A stretch of DNA of 64,000 nucleotides, from the NCBI RefSeq assembly GCF_015832195.1, contig NC_052020.1, positions 61,321,888 through 61,385,887 of the forward strand, given 5' to 3'. Position numbers and translations under genes: made by a program. Within the stretch, counting starts at the first letter, position 1. The number at the start of each line of letters is the position of its first letter. Positions 11,830 through 23,089 of the stretch are shown piece after piece. Source of the DNA: Motacilla alba alba (Eukaryota; Chordata; Aves; Passeriformes; Motacillidae). Below the pieces are notes generated by a model that saw only the letters and a list, made by a program, of their open reading frames with translations, was not told the DNA's origin and searched no databases.

Positions 11830-12599
11830 TGTCGGAACCCAGGACTCTCCTCTGGGTGTCCTGGATGGCCAGAGCCGCTGGCAGGGGGCTCTGAGACCCT
11901 GGCAGCAGCCAAAGACACACGTGGGGTTTTGATCTTAGCCCGTGGAGCAAATCACCAACTCTGTGTGAAGAGTCACAAACCACACACACAAGTTTAGATA
12001 GCATAGTAGAGATAATCACAAAGTGAAAGGAAGGATTTCTGAGTGCTGTACAGGGGGGGTTTAAGCCTTGAACGCAGGGGTCCAAGTTTTGTACATGGGG
12101 GTCAAGAGTTCTAAGATGGAGGGATTTGGGTGTGCCCTGTCCTCTTTCTTTCTCCTTCCCAGCCTCCATGTCTTTGGTGATGCTGGCACTCACAGATTGG
12201 TTTAGAGTAGAAAGTCACCATTCAATATGGATAGTAGGCATTGGGGAAAAAGCATAAACATGTAACAGGTAATGTGTGATATAAAAGATGGCACCAGCCC
12301 CTGGGAGGGCAGTGTGCCTTTGTCTGAGCTGCTGAACGGGCCACAGCAGCTCAGGAGAAGAATCTTTTAGATAACCAACAATAAACAACCTTGAGAACAG
12401 ACAACAGAGGACTGCTGAGTCTTTCTTCGAAGGCACGGGTTGGAGGAGGGACTTTTCCATCTTTTGGGGTCACCCCAATCCGGGGGCTGGAAACCCGACA
12501 TCTAGCATCCCTGAGTGGGCTGAAGACCCGACATCTAGTGTCCCTGGGTGGGCAGGAAACCCCACATCTGGCGTCCCTAGGTGGGCAGCAGACCCCACA
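11830..12599 (+). mobile_element. Solo LTR, 770 bp, 6-bp TSD CGCACC
   Basis: The element begins TGTCGGAACCC and ends ACCCCACA, so it has the TG...CA ends of an LTR. It is flanked by perfect CGCACC copies at 11,824-11,829 and 12,600-12,605. Inside lie a TATA-like box (GATATAAAAG, about 12,278-12,287) and a polyadenylation signal AATAAA (12,380-12,385) about 100 bp downstream, which fixes plus orientation and a U3-R-U5 layout. U5 carries a 33-bp tandem repeat. No internal retroviral sequence is attached, so it is a solo LTR left by LTR-LTR recombination. Six-bp TSDs are usual for class II (ERVK-like) elements; the family is inferred only from that. Confidence 0.88.
12494..12599 (+). repeat. 33-bp tandem repeat in LTR U5, ~3.2 copies
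   Basis: The CCC-(G/C)-ACATCT motif starts at 12,494, 12,527, 12,560 and 12,593, exactly 33 bp apart. The units read CCCGACATCTAG...TCCCTGGGTGGGC. The last copy is cut by the LTR end. Confidence 0.9.
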
Positions 12600-12605
12600 C
12601 GCACC

Positions 12606-13048
12606 CGCAGGACACGGAGCCCTCTCCACACCTGGGCCATGCCAGCCAATAAATGTGCAATTCCTGCCCTGCGCCCACCACGCTTCAGCAAAAATGCCTT
12701 AATTGGTTCCTAGGAGCACAGGGGCCATTAAGGTAATTAAATCCCAGCCCGGCTGATGAAGGACACTGCCATTAAACCCCATTTACAAACTCCTTGTGCT
12801 TCATCTCCTCGCCCTGGGGGTCCCAACGAAGTTGTTTTGGGGCTCCACTCTCATGGTTGATGAATCCATTAAATTGTCCATGCTGGGATCTCCAACAGAG
12901 AAGATTCCCAGTTTTCCAGTCTCCTGCTCCCGCAGCTGTTGGAATATGAAATTATCCCAACAACATCTCGAATCAAAATGAATGTGGATGAAAGCACACA
13001 GATATCCCGCCCTGAGCCCCTGAGGTCTGAACCACGCCTGAGCTCTCG
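12606..13048. other. Single-copy; nothing recognised
   Basis: No repeat or exon seen. Confidence 0.45.
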
Positions 13049-13196
13049 ATCCCAGGATGGTTTGGGCTGGAAGGGACCTTAAATCCCATCCAGTGCCATG
13101 GGCAGGGACACCTCCCACTGTCCCAGTGTCCAGCCTGGCCTTGGGCACTGCCAGGGATGCAGGGGCAGCCCCAGCTGCTCTGGGCACCTGTGCCAG
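13049..13196 (-). mobile_element. CR1 3' fragment
   Basis: It begins at the CR1 3' end read in reverse (AGGATGGTTTGGGCTGGAAG), runs through CCAGCCTGGCCTTGGGCACTG and ends at CTGGGCACCTGTGCCAG. Compared with other copies, the GGGTGTCCC block before CCAGTGTCC is missing. Confidence 0.9.
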
Positions 13197-13334
13197 TGAA
13201 CGATGCCCAGGTTATTCCCCCAAGGCACCAGTGAGGACATTTTCCAGAATCCCCTCCGGAATCCCACCACAAAGGACATCAGACACTCCCTGGTGCCCCC
13301 AGGGGCACAGCACGGCCCAGCTGGGAAGAGCCTC

Positions 13335-14320
13335 AGCCCATTCCCAGGGCTCCATCCCATCAGGATTAACTCATTCCCATTGCGATTAACCCATTCCCAG
13401 GGCTCCATCCCATCAGGATTAACTCATTCCCATTGGGATTAACCCATTCCCAGGGCTCCATCCCACCAGGATTAACTCATTCCCATCAAGATTAACCCCT
13501 TCCTATCAGGATTAACCCATTCCCAGGGCTCCATCCCATCAGGATTAACTCATTCCCATCGGGATTAACCCATTCCCAGGGCTCTATCCTATTCCCAGGC
13601 TCCATCCTGTCAGGATTAACCCATTCCCAGGGCTCTAGCCCACCAGGATTAACTCATTCCCAGGCTCTACCCCATTCCCAGGGCTCCATTCCATCAGGAT
13701 TAACCCATTCCCATCAGGATTAACTCATTCCCAGGGCTCTATCCCATCAGGGTTTATCCCATTCCCAGGGCTCTATCCCACCAGGATTAACCCATTCCCA
13801 GGCTCTATCCCATCAGGATTAACCCATTCCCAGGGCTTCATTCCATCAGGATTAACCCATTCCCAGGGCTCTATCCCATCAGGATTAACCCATTCCCAGG
13901 GCTTCATTCCATCAGGATTAACCCATTCCCAGGGCTCTATCCCACCAGGATTAACTCATTCCCAGGCTCTATCCCATTCCCAGGGCTCCATCCCATCAGG
14001 ATTAACCCATTCCCATCGGGATTAACCCATTCCCAGGGCTTCATTCCATCAGGATTAACCCATTCCCAGGGCTCTATCCCATCAGGATTAACCCATTCCC
14101 AGGGCTTCATTCCATCAGGATTAACCCATTCCCAGGGCTCTATCCCATCAGGATTAACCCATTCCCAGGGCTTCATTCCATCAGGATTAACCCATTCCCA
14201 GGGCTCTATCCCATCAGGATTAACCCATTCCCAGGGCTTCATTCCATCAGGATTAACCCATTCCCAGGGCTCTATCCCATTCCCAGGGCTCCATCCCATC
14301 AGGACAGCCCATTCCCAGGG
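13335..14320. repeat. 33-bp minisatellite, ~30 copies, with 66-bp dimers
   Basis: Consensus unit: CATTCCCAGGGCTCCATCCC followed by ATCAGGATTAACC. Some units are shortened, or carry TCATTCCCATC-GGGATTAACC extensions. From about 13,840, and regularly at 14,030-14,275, units with CTCTATCCC alternate with units with CTTCATTCC, giving a 66-bp higher-order period. A 182-residue minus-strand open frame (repeat EPWEWVNPDGM/I) is a by-product of the 33-bp unit. Confidence 0.95.
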
Positions 14321-14329
14321 CCAGGCAGG

Positions 14330-14738
14330 TGGCACAGACACTCCAGGTGTCCCAGTAGGATGGGACACCTCAGAGCTGGAGCAAACCCAGCCCCTGTTCC
14401 CAACACAACCCAATCCCACCAGGAAATGGGAACTCAGGAAGGCAATAACCCCAGCACTTCCCATCATTCCCTGTATTCCCTGCATCCCCAGTACTCCCTG
14501 GCTTCAAGCAGCTCCATGGACCTTCAGCTCCGACTCAGGGGCTTTTCCATGCCTGGAACTGGCCGTGCCAGCACCATGGAGAAATCACCGCGGAGGAAAT
14601 CCAAGCCCTCCAAATCCTTCGGAGCATCAACAAATGCCCATTTTGCCCCGTGATCGATCCAAATTGGGAGGCAGCTCTTCAACACTCACACATCCACCCT
14701 CTGCTTGCATCCAGGGAAGCTTTTCCCGCTCCGCTCGG
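14330..14738. other. Single-copy; nothing recognised
   Basis: No repeat or coding feature is supported. Confidence 0.45.
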
Positions 14739-15135
14739 GAAGGAATTCTGGGTTTTGTGGGAACAGCAGCACACCAAACACTCCAAAAGGACAGTGATGG
14801 TTTTTATGGGAATTTTGGGTTTTGTGGGAACAGCAGCACACCAAACACTCCAAAAGGACAGTGATGGTTTTTATGGGAATTCTGGGTTTTGTGGGAACAG
14901 CAGCACACCAAACACTCCAAAAGGACAATGATGGTTTTTATGGGAATTCTGGGTTTTGTGGGAACAGCAGCACACCAAACACTCCAAAAGGACAGTGATG
15001 GTTTTTATGGGAATTCTGGATTTTAGGGGAACAGCAGCACACCAAACACTCCAAAAGGACAGTGATGGTTTTTATGGGAATTCTGGATTTTATGGGAACA
15101 GCAGCACACCAAACACTCCAACAGGACAATGATGC
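14739..15135. repeat. 67-bp tandem repeat, ~6 copies
   Basis: ACAGCAGCACACCAAACACT recurs at 14,763, 14,830, 14,897, 14,964, 15,031 and 15,098, exactly 67 bp apart. Units differ by only a few bases (GGGTTTTGTGGG against GGATTTTA(G/T)GGG). Copies 5 and 6 share the TGGATTTTA variant, so they form one later duplication step. Confidence 0.96.
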
Positions 15136-15798
15136 TGCCAGCCCCAGTTGTTTTAGGAGGTTTCTCCATTTCATGGCACGTGGATTATTCCCAATGTGCT
15201 GCAAACAGCTCAGCAAGGTCAAATGAAAATCGGGATTAGCAGTTAGGGCCACAGGAACATCTCCAGGATGGAATTCCAGCTCGTTGTCGCCAGGGGTTTG
15301 ATCCCTTCTGTGAAATCAGGGAGAGAGGGAATCATGAGGTTGGGTTTGGGAGAGCTGAGCCAGGCTGGGGAAGCTTTTCCAGGCATCCCATGTGAGCAGT
15401 GGAGCTGGAATTAGGGAGGATGTGCAGCCCCATGGATGTTCCACAGGGTTTCTCCAGCCCCATCCCAATCCTGGCCCTGATCCCAATCTCCAACACCTCA
15501 GAATCTCCCAAGATTTTGGATTTGAGACCCAAATCTGGGCTTCCTCCAAGAAAACCCTCCTCAGATCCACCCTCTCCCTGCTCCACCTCCTCCTCTATAT
15601 CCCAGGGATAACCTTGACCCTTCAAAGACTTTTTTCCAATTTTTTTTTCCCCAAAAAACATTCCTTATTTCACTTGTGCCCAACTTCCAAATATATTTTT
15701 TATAGGCATTAATCACAAAGTTTTCATGGGAGATCTAACATAAATTAAATGAAGCTGAATTTTAGCAGACTTTGAAAAAAAACATCTTTCCCCCAGGG
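15136..15798. other. Single-copy; nothing recognised
   Basis: No repeat or coding feature is supported. There is a T-rich/A-rich patch at 15,630-15,660. Confidence 0.45.
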
Positions 15799-16034
15799 AA
15801 AAAGATTTCCTCCCCCCGGCCAGTTTTAAGTAAATTATCCTTTTCCCAAGAAAGCTGCTTCCCAGGAAAAATACCTCAGAGTCCCCTTGTTTTATATATA
15901 TTACATATAAAATTTAATTTTTTTTTCTTCCCCCAGGCCAGTTTTAAGTAAATTACCCTCTTCCCAAGAAAACTGCTTCCCAGGAAAAACACCCCCGAGC
16001 CCCCTTGTTTGCTGTATATTGTGTATAATTTCCC
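15799..16034. repeat. 118-bp tandem duplication (2 copies)
   Basis: GGCCAGTTTTAAGTAAATTA starts at 15,818 and again at 15,936. Both copies continue through CCCAAGAAA(G/A)CTGCTTCCCA and CCCCTTGTTT to an AT-rich tail. They are roughly 85-90% alike by eye. Confidence 0.88.
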
Positions 16035-16261
16035 TAAGCAGACACAACCAGCATTGTCAGCTCTGTTCTGCACTTTGATTTACCAGGAAATGCCAGTTTG
16101 CTGTTCCTGCAGCACCGGGGCAAAGCAAAATATTTAACAATTCTTGGAGAAAGTTCCTGACTTTTTTTTTGCAGGGCCAGTGGCCAGGCTGGACAGGGAC
16201 ATCCACCGGCCACCCTCCTTTCCAACAGAAGGGAAAAGCCAACAGGATCCGCCATTAACAC

Positions 16262-17600
16262 AAAATATTAGAAATACTATTACATATATATCTATGTTAT
16301 ATAAATTTGTGTTAATATGAATCTGTATTAATATATATTTGCATTTATATATGTCATGTATATATAATATACACTAAATAAAGTAACTTAAAGATCAATA
16401 CAATATTTAAATATATATAACCCTTAAAGATCAATACAATATTTAAATATATATATATAACCATTAATATAAACTCATATACATCTGTACAATATAAATT
16501 CGTATTCATAGGAATTTGTATGAATTTATATTTGCATTCATAGATGTTGTGTATATATATTATACACCATATAAAATACATTAAAGGTCAATACAATATA
16601 GAAATATATGTAATAATTTTTATATAGTCACATACATCTGTATAACAAATTTGTGATAATATGAATCTGTATTAATATATATTTGCATTTATATATGTCA
16701 TGTATGTATAATATACACTAAATAAAGTGTCTTAAAGATCAATACAATATTTAAATATATAATCATTAATACATAGTCATATATATATATGTATAATATA
16801 AATTTGCATTCATATGAATTTGTATGAATTTATATTTGCATTCATAGATGTTGTGTATATACAATATATACCATATAAAATATATTAAAGGTCAAGACAA
16901 TATAGAAATATATAATCATGAATACATAGTCATATATATCTGTATAACATAAATTTGTAGTCATATGAATTTGTATTAATATATATTTGAATTTATCTAT
17001 GTCATGTATATATAATATACACTAAATAAAGTGTCTTAAAGATCAATACAATATTTAAATATATATAATCATTAATATAAACTTATATACATCTGTACAA
17101 TATAAATTTGTATTCATAGGAATTTGTATGAATTTATATTTGCATTGATATATGTTGTGTATATATATATTATACACCATATAAAATATATTAAAGGTCA
17201 ATACAATATAGAAATATATAATCATTAATACATAGTCATATATATCTGTATAACATAAATTTGTATGAATTTATATTTGCATTCATAGATGTTGTGTATA
17301 TATAATATATGCCATATAAAATATATTAAAGGTCGATACAGTATAGAAATATATAATCATTAATACATAGTCATATATATCTGTATAACATAAATTTGTA
17401 TTAATATGAACTTATATGGATATATATTTGCATCAATATATGTTGTGTGTATATAATATATATACCATATAAAATATATTAAAGATCAATACAATATAGA
17501 AATATATAATCATTACTATATAGTCATATATATCTGCATAACATAAATTTATATTAATATGAGTTTGTATAAATATATTTGTATTAATATATCTACAATT
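16262..17600. repeat. AT-rich ~150-bp tandem array with A/B higher order
   Basis: The marker ATCATTAATAC(A)TAG(T)C or its variant occurs near 16,461, 16,611, 16,761, 16,914, 17,067, 17,220, 17,354 and 17,508, a period of about 150-153 bp with one 134-bp unit. There are two monomer types. A has CACTAAATAAAGTGTCTTAA and ATATTTAAATATA. B has CCATATAAAATATATTAAAG and ATATAGAAATATA. They follow the order A-B-A-B-A-B-B-B, so the true early period is about 303 bp. The array is over 80% A+T with no coding capacity. Confidence 0.9.
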
Positions 17601-17767
17601 ATTATTTATATTGTAGAAAATAATAATATATATAATTATATATAATATAATATATATAATGTATTATATACAATAATAAGAAGACATTACATATATTAAT
17701 ATATATGAATATATAATGTATACAATAAGAAATATATTAAATATCAATATATAAAGATATAAAATGA
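17601..17767. repeat. AT-rich simple sequence after the array
   Basis: ATATATAATATA-type low complexity joins the 150-bp array to the CR1/LTR block. Confidence 0.7.
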
Positions 17768-17854
17768 TTACTGTTGGAAGACCTCCAAGATGATCAAGCC
17801 CAGCCTTTGACCAATCCCCCTGTGTCCACTAAACCACACCCCAAAGTGCCACCT
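17768..17854 (-). mobile_element. CR1 3' fragment, target of an LTR insertion
   Basis: TTGGAAGACCTCCAAGATGA and the following GCCTTTGACCAATCCCC and CACTAAACCACACC blocks are the reversed 3' end of a CR1 subfamily different from the common one in this window. It is interrupted at 17,854 by the LTR. Confidence 0.7.
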
Positions 17855-18149
17855 TGTCACCCTGATTTTCTAAGACCTTGCTAAGCCTTCTGATGTTTGC
17901 ATTCTTGTAACGAACTTTCTCACACACGGTTCTGTAAACAACTTATGTTTTGCATTCTTTCATGGAGGAGGAGAGAACTGATGGACTCTTGATCTGTCCA
18001 GTGTCATTGGAGAGGTGGCACTGTCACCCTCCAATCCACTGTCACTTTTGGAAAACTATAAATGTTGGAGTCAGAAAATAAAGGTCCCTCTTTTTATTCA
18101 CCTGGAGAGCAGCAGTGTCCGTGTCGTCATTTCGTGTCGTATTGCAACA
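17855..18149 (+). mobile_element. Solo LTR, 295 bp, 6-bp TSD CCACCT
   Basis: The element starts TGTCACCCTG and ends TATTGCAACA, flanked by perfect CCACCT copies at 17,849-17,854 and 18,150-18,155. A TATA-like box (CTATAAATG, about 18,055-18,063) and AATAAA (18,077-18,082) lie near the 3' end, as in a short retroviral LTR read on the plus strand. No internal sequence is attached. The 6-bp TSD fits a class II ERV. It landed in the CR1 fragment to its left. Confidence 0.88.
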
Positions 18150-18329
18150 CCACCTCTCAGTTTTTGATCACTTGAGCGTCCCAAAGAGCTCTCAGCAATA
18201 TTAATTTCTCTTTTCTTTGTTTATCTCCTCTCCTCCAAGCCAGGCTGGTTCTGCACTGGCTCCAGGGAGTGCCTGAGCTCCCTTTCCTCATCCCTGTCCT
18301 GTCCCTGTCCCTTCCCCATCCTGGGGGGT

Positions 18330-18900
18330 TCCAGTTGTGGGTTCCTCTGGACTGAAGGCACTCGGGACAGTGATTCCTGTTCAGACTCGGGTGTTGATCA
18401 TTTATCAGTGGAACAGTCTCACTGCTGTGAGTCCAGCAGCTTTGCATCAGGAGGCACAGAATGGCCACAATCTCTTGTTCCAAGGGCTTTTCAGACTAAA
18501 CCACCCAATGAAGAGCTGACACCTGGATTATTTCCCCTTTTGACCCAATAACTGATCCCACAGAGCCCCAGTGCAGACTGTCCTGCCCAAGTACAAAATG
18601 CCACCCACACCCATGGAGAAGGAGGAGGAAGAAACCCAGGACAACACCCTGTGCCCTCCATCTTGCTGCCACCCAGAGCACACTGAAAATCCCAAACCCT
18701 CAATTTCTCCCCAAGTGACACACCCACACTGCTCTCTGTAATCCATTCCACAGTCTTGTGGATTCCAGTCTGTCTCGAAGTCTGGGAAACTTTCTCCATG
18801 GATGAGGGTCACAGTCAGTGCTGCCCTGGGGGTCAGGGCACCCCAGAGCAGGCAGAGAAATATTCCCGGTGCCCTGGGCTTCCACATCATCCCTGCAGCT
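18330..18900 (-). mobile_element. LTR-type element (pair with 40.85 kb)
   Basis: Read on the minus strand, it matches 40,845-41,262 through a CACAGGGTG(G/T), a TTCTTCCTC...CTTCTCCATGG and a TGGGTGTGGGTGG/TGGGTTTGGGTGG block, and through a shared ACTCACAG...CCACTGATAAATGATC / ACCATAGATAAGAACTAATA end. I infer an ERV LTR. A 120-residue minus open frame starts with a hydrophobic, signal-like stretch, but it runs into the LTR repeat and has no downstream domain. Confidence 0.6.
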
Positions 18901-19308
18901 CCGCTCCTTCAGCTCCTCTTCCCTTTCGTTATCCCAAATCCAGTAGCTGCTTCCCAAAGCCCCGGAGAGGCCAGCAGGGCTCCACTCCTCATTTCTGCAG
19001 CAAAAAACCCTCCAGAAGCCAGGCAGGGCTCAGCCACGCCAAGGAGCACCTTAATGAGGCAGAAACAGCCAAAATTGATTTTTAATTTCGGATTTTAATT
19101 TGTCAGGAGCATCTCAGTGGCTTTTAGATGAGATTTAAAGCGCATTTTATTCCGCCAGGAATGGGTTCAGTCACTGGCTAAAATTGGATTAGTGGCTCCA
19201 GTGCCTGATTAGGAAGAGGGTTGGAAGTTGAATTTTGGAACATTCTGGGCCACATCTCACTAATCCACCCTTAAGGAACTTTTTCGGGTTGGTGTGGGGT
19301 TTATACAT
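18901..19308. other. Single-copy; nothing recognised
   Basis: No repeat or coding feature is supported. Confidence 0.45.
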
Positions 19309-21775
19309 AAAGAGGGAATTCAGGAATAAGACACAAGTATGGAAACATTTACCATGGGCAATTTAGGAGCAAAACAAACACAGAGGCATTTACCTGAATC
19401 CAGGAACAGACCACCAATATGGAAACATTTACCCAGAGGAATTTAGTCATAAACACAATATGGAAACACTCACCTACAAGAATTCAGGAGCAAAACACAA
19501 ATTAGAGATATTTACCTAAAAAAAATCAGGAATAAGACACAAATATGGAATCATTCACCTACAAGAATTCAGGAGCAAAACACAAATTAGGGATAGTTAC
19601 CTAAAAAAAAATCAGGAATAAGACACAAATATGGAAATATTTACCTACAAGAATTCAGGAACAAAACACAAATATGGAAACATTTACCCAGGGGAATTTA
19701 GGAACACAACAAACATGGAAACACTTACCCACAGGAATTCAGGAATAAGACACAAATATGGAAACATTCACCTACGAAATCCAGGAACAAGACACAAATA
19801 TGGAAACATTCATCTGCAAGAATTTAGGAACAAAACACAAATTGGAGATATTTACCTACAAAATTCAGGAATAAGACACAAATATTCACCTACAAGAATT
19901 CAAGAATACAGCACAAGTATGGAAACATTCACCTACAAGAATTTAGGAGCAAAACACAAATTGGAGATATTTACCTAAAAAAAAAAAAAATCAGGAAAAG
20001 ACACAAATATGGAAAAATTTACCTACTGGAAGTCAGGAACAAAACACAAATTAGGGATATTTACCTAAAAAAAATCAGGAATAAGACACAAATATGGAAA
20101 TATTTACCTACAAGAATTCAGGAACAAAACACAAATATGGAAACATTTACCCAGGGGAATTTAGGAACACAACAAACATGGAAACACTTACCCACAGGAA
20201 TTCAGGAATAAGACACAAAATGGAAACATTCACCTACAAGAATTCAGGAACAAGACACAAATATGGAAACATTCATCTGCAAGAATTTAGGAACAAAACA
20301 CAAATTGGAGATATTTGCCTACAGGAATTCAGGAACAAAACCCAAATATGGCAACATTCACCTACAAGAATTCAGGAACAAAACACAAATTGGAGATATT
20401 TACCTACAAAATTCAGGAATAAGACACAAATATTCACCTACAAGAATTCAAGAATACAGCACAAGTATGGAAACATTCACCTACAAGAATTTAGGAGCAA
20501 AACACAAATTGGAGATATTTACCTAAAAAAAAAAAAAAATCAGGAAAAGACACAAATATGGAAATATTTACCTACAAGAATTCAGGAACAAAACACAAAT
20601 ATGGAAACATTTACCCAGGGGAATTTAGGAACACAACAAACATGGAAACACTTACCCACAGGAATTCAGGAATAAGACACAAATATGGAAACATTCACCT
20701 ACGAAATCCAGGAACAAAACACAAATATGGAAACATTCATCTGCAAGAATTTAGGAACAAAACACAAATTGGAGATATTTGCCTACAGGAATTCAGGAAC
20801 AAAACCCAAATATGGCAACATTCACCTACAAGAATTCAGGAACAAAACACAAATTGGAGATATTTACCTACAAAATTCAGGAATAAGACACAAATATTCA
20901 CCTACAAGAATTCAAGAATACAGCACAAGTATGGAAACATTCACCTACAAGAATTTAGGAGCAAAACACAAATTGGAGATATTTACCTAAAAAAAAAAAA
21001 AATCAGGAAAAGACAGAAATATGGAAAAATTTACCTACAGGAAGTCAGGAACAAAACACAAATTAGAGATATTTACCTAAAAAAAATCAGGAATAAGACA
21101 CAAATATGGAAATATTTACCTACAAGAATTCAGGAGCAAAACACAAATATGGAAACATTTACCAATGGGGAATTTAGGAACACAACAAACATGGAAACAC
21201 TTACCTACAGGAATTCAGGAATAGGACACAAATATGGAAATATTCATGTACAGGAATTCAGGAACAAGACACAAATATGGAAATATTTACCTACAAAATT
21301 CAGGAATAAGATACAAATATGGAAACATTCATCTGCAAGAATTTAGGAACAAAACACAAATTGGAGATATTTACCTACAAGAATTCAAGAATACGACACA
21401 AGTATGGAAACATTCACCTACAAGAATTTAGGAGCAAAACACAAATTGGAGATATTTACCTAAAAAAAAAAAAAATCAGGAAAAGACAGAAATATGGAAA
21501 TATTTACCTACAAGAATTCAGGAACAAAACACAAATATGGAAACATTTACCCAGGGGAATTTAGGAACACAACAAACATGGAAACACTTACCCACAGGAA
21601 TTCAGGAATAAGACACAAATATGGAAACATTTACCTATAAGAATTTAGGAGCAAAATAAAAGTTAGAGACATTCACCTACAAGAATTCAGGAACAAAACA
21701 CAAATATGGAAACATTCACCTACAAAATTCAGGAACAGGACAGAAATATGGAAACATTTTCCCAGTTCCTGGGGG
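19309..21775. repeat. 43-bp array with ~464-bp higher-order repeat
   Basis: There are about 55-57 units of about 43 bp, consensus ATGGAAACATTCACCTACAA then GAATTCAGGAACAAAACACAAAT. The same ordered set of variant units starts at about 19,621, 20,084 and 20,548 (464 bp apart), and its first three units recur near 21,484. Oligo-A stretches (A7-A15) sit in one unit of each block (20.0, 20.5 and 21.0 kb). As 43 = 3x14+1, the frame shifts each unit and all three plus frames stay open, giving a 262-residue open frame that is not a gene. Confidence 0.95.
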
Positions 21776-21821
21776 GAAACTGAGGCAGGGAGCCCAGCTA
21801 AAGCTGGACTGGGAGCAACCA

Positions 21822-21892
21822 ACACTTCCAGGGATGGGGCATCCCCACCTTCACAGACAAGGATTCCTTCCTAATTTCCAACCTAAAGGCCA
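21822..21892 (-). mobile_element. CR1 fragment
   Basis: ACTTCCAGGGATGGGGCATC and GGATTCCTTCCTAATTTCC are reversed CR1 blocks. Both ends are lost. Confidence 0.6.
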
Positions 21893-23089
21893 GACTTTAG
21901 TTTCCAATTATTGTGGAAACTAAGCCACAAAAAAGGCAGAAAATGGAGGACAAATATTGCAGGGTTTTGGGAGGACCAGTTTTATTTTCAATTTTTTAGG
22001 CAAGTTTAGTTTTTATTTAAATTTCCAGACTTCCACTACGACTTGCTGGCTTGGATGCTCCTGAATATCTTGTTCTTATTCTGGGATGAGGCAGGGGGGT
22101 GGTTTGTGTGTATTTTTATTTAATTAGGGTTAATGAAGGTGATTTTTACAAGAGTGTTACTTTGAGTTCTTTTTTCCAGTACCCATTCGTCAGACTCCCA
22201 GCCTGTTTCTCCCCGTCGTTGCCAGTCTATTCCCTTAAACCCAAATCCAAATTGTCCTGTATTTATGGGACTTGGTTTGACCTTCAAATTGAGTTCCTAC
22301 AATGTTGACTTTTGATTTTTCAGCCCCGTTTTGGGGTTTTTTTTGCATCACTTTTGTGTCTTTACACAGAAAAAAAATGCTGATATTTGTGACACTCTTG
22401 TTTCTAGCTCAGCTCTGCTGAGGATGTTGGTCGGATTTTGAAATCCTACTTCTCATCATTTCATTTCTCTATTTTCATGGAAGCACCAAAGCTCTTTCTG
22501 TGCTGAACTCTGTTTTTTACCTCTGTGAAATAACCAGTGGAGAAAGAATAATTTGGGCTGGGGGAAATCTGGAGCTCAGCTGTTCAGTCTGATACGTGAG
22601 GAGGAAAAGGAAGCACAAGACAGATGGTCTGAGGAATCTTCTGATCTTGCCAAGATCACCCAGCCCTCGGGAGACCCAGGATTAGGGATTTGCCAAAAAA
22701 AAAGAGTCTATTTTTTAATGCAGGTCTATAAAAAACAAAGAGTTTGGGCCACTCTCGTGTGGTGATTATGGATCTGTTAGTGAGGAGGGAAAGGAAAAAC
22801 AAGGAATGAGCAAGAAGAGAGTCCCTGGCATCCTGTGGAACAGCTCCTGGTGGAATATCAGCCCAGTCACGGCAATAATCCCAGGAAAAGACGTGGGAAT
22901 GAGGGCGGTAAAAACCTGGAATGGATTCAATTTTGCAAATAATTGTGCTGTTAAAAAAAAAAAAAAAAGTATATGTAAATGAGAAATGAATGGATTTAGA
23001 GTGAGGGAACATGAGAGGAAGCGGGAGAGGAACTCGAGGCTGGGTGATGAAATCCCTCCAGTTAATGATGGAGACAAATTCCAGCGTGG
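21893..23089. other. Unassigned stretch; possible old repeat pieces
   Basis: I could not assign this region. A duplicated GAGGA(A/G)(A/G)AAAGGAA block (near 22,600 and 22,780) and an A17 run near 22,960 hint at old retroelement pieces. No coding region is supported. Confidence 0.35.

Noticed and set aside
13335..14320. CRISPR-like array of regular repeats
   Set aside because: There are no unique spacers: the whole unit repeats. The setting is a bird genome. The same applies to the arrays at 14.7, 19.3, 36.4 and 42.9 kb.
13937..14485. 182-residue minus open frame with EPWEWVNPDG repeats
   Set aside because: By-product of the 33-bp minisatellite; no start context or flanking exon structure.
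16262..17600. AT-rich array as a centromere or replication origin
   Set aside because: It is only 1.3 kb long and embedded in ordinary dispersed repeats; nothing in the sequence supports either role.
18528..18890. 120-residue minus open frame with a signal-peptide-like start
   Set aside because: It lies within an LTR-type repeat that has a second copy at 40.85 kb. The hydrophobic stretch is short and no domain or splice structure follows.
20094..21346. 193- and 262-residue plus open frames
   Set aside because: All three frames of the 43-bp array are open, so an open frame carries no evidence of coding.
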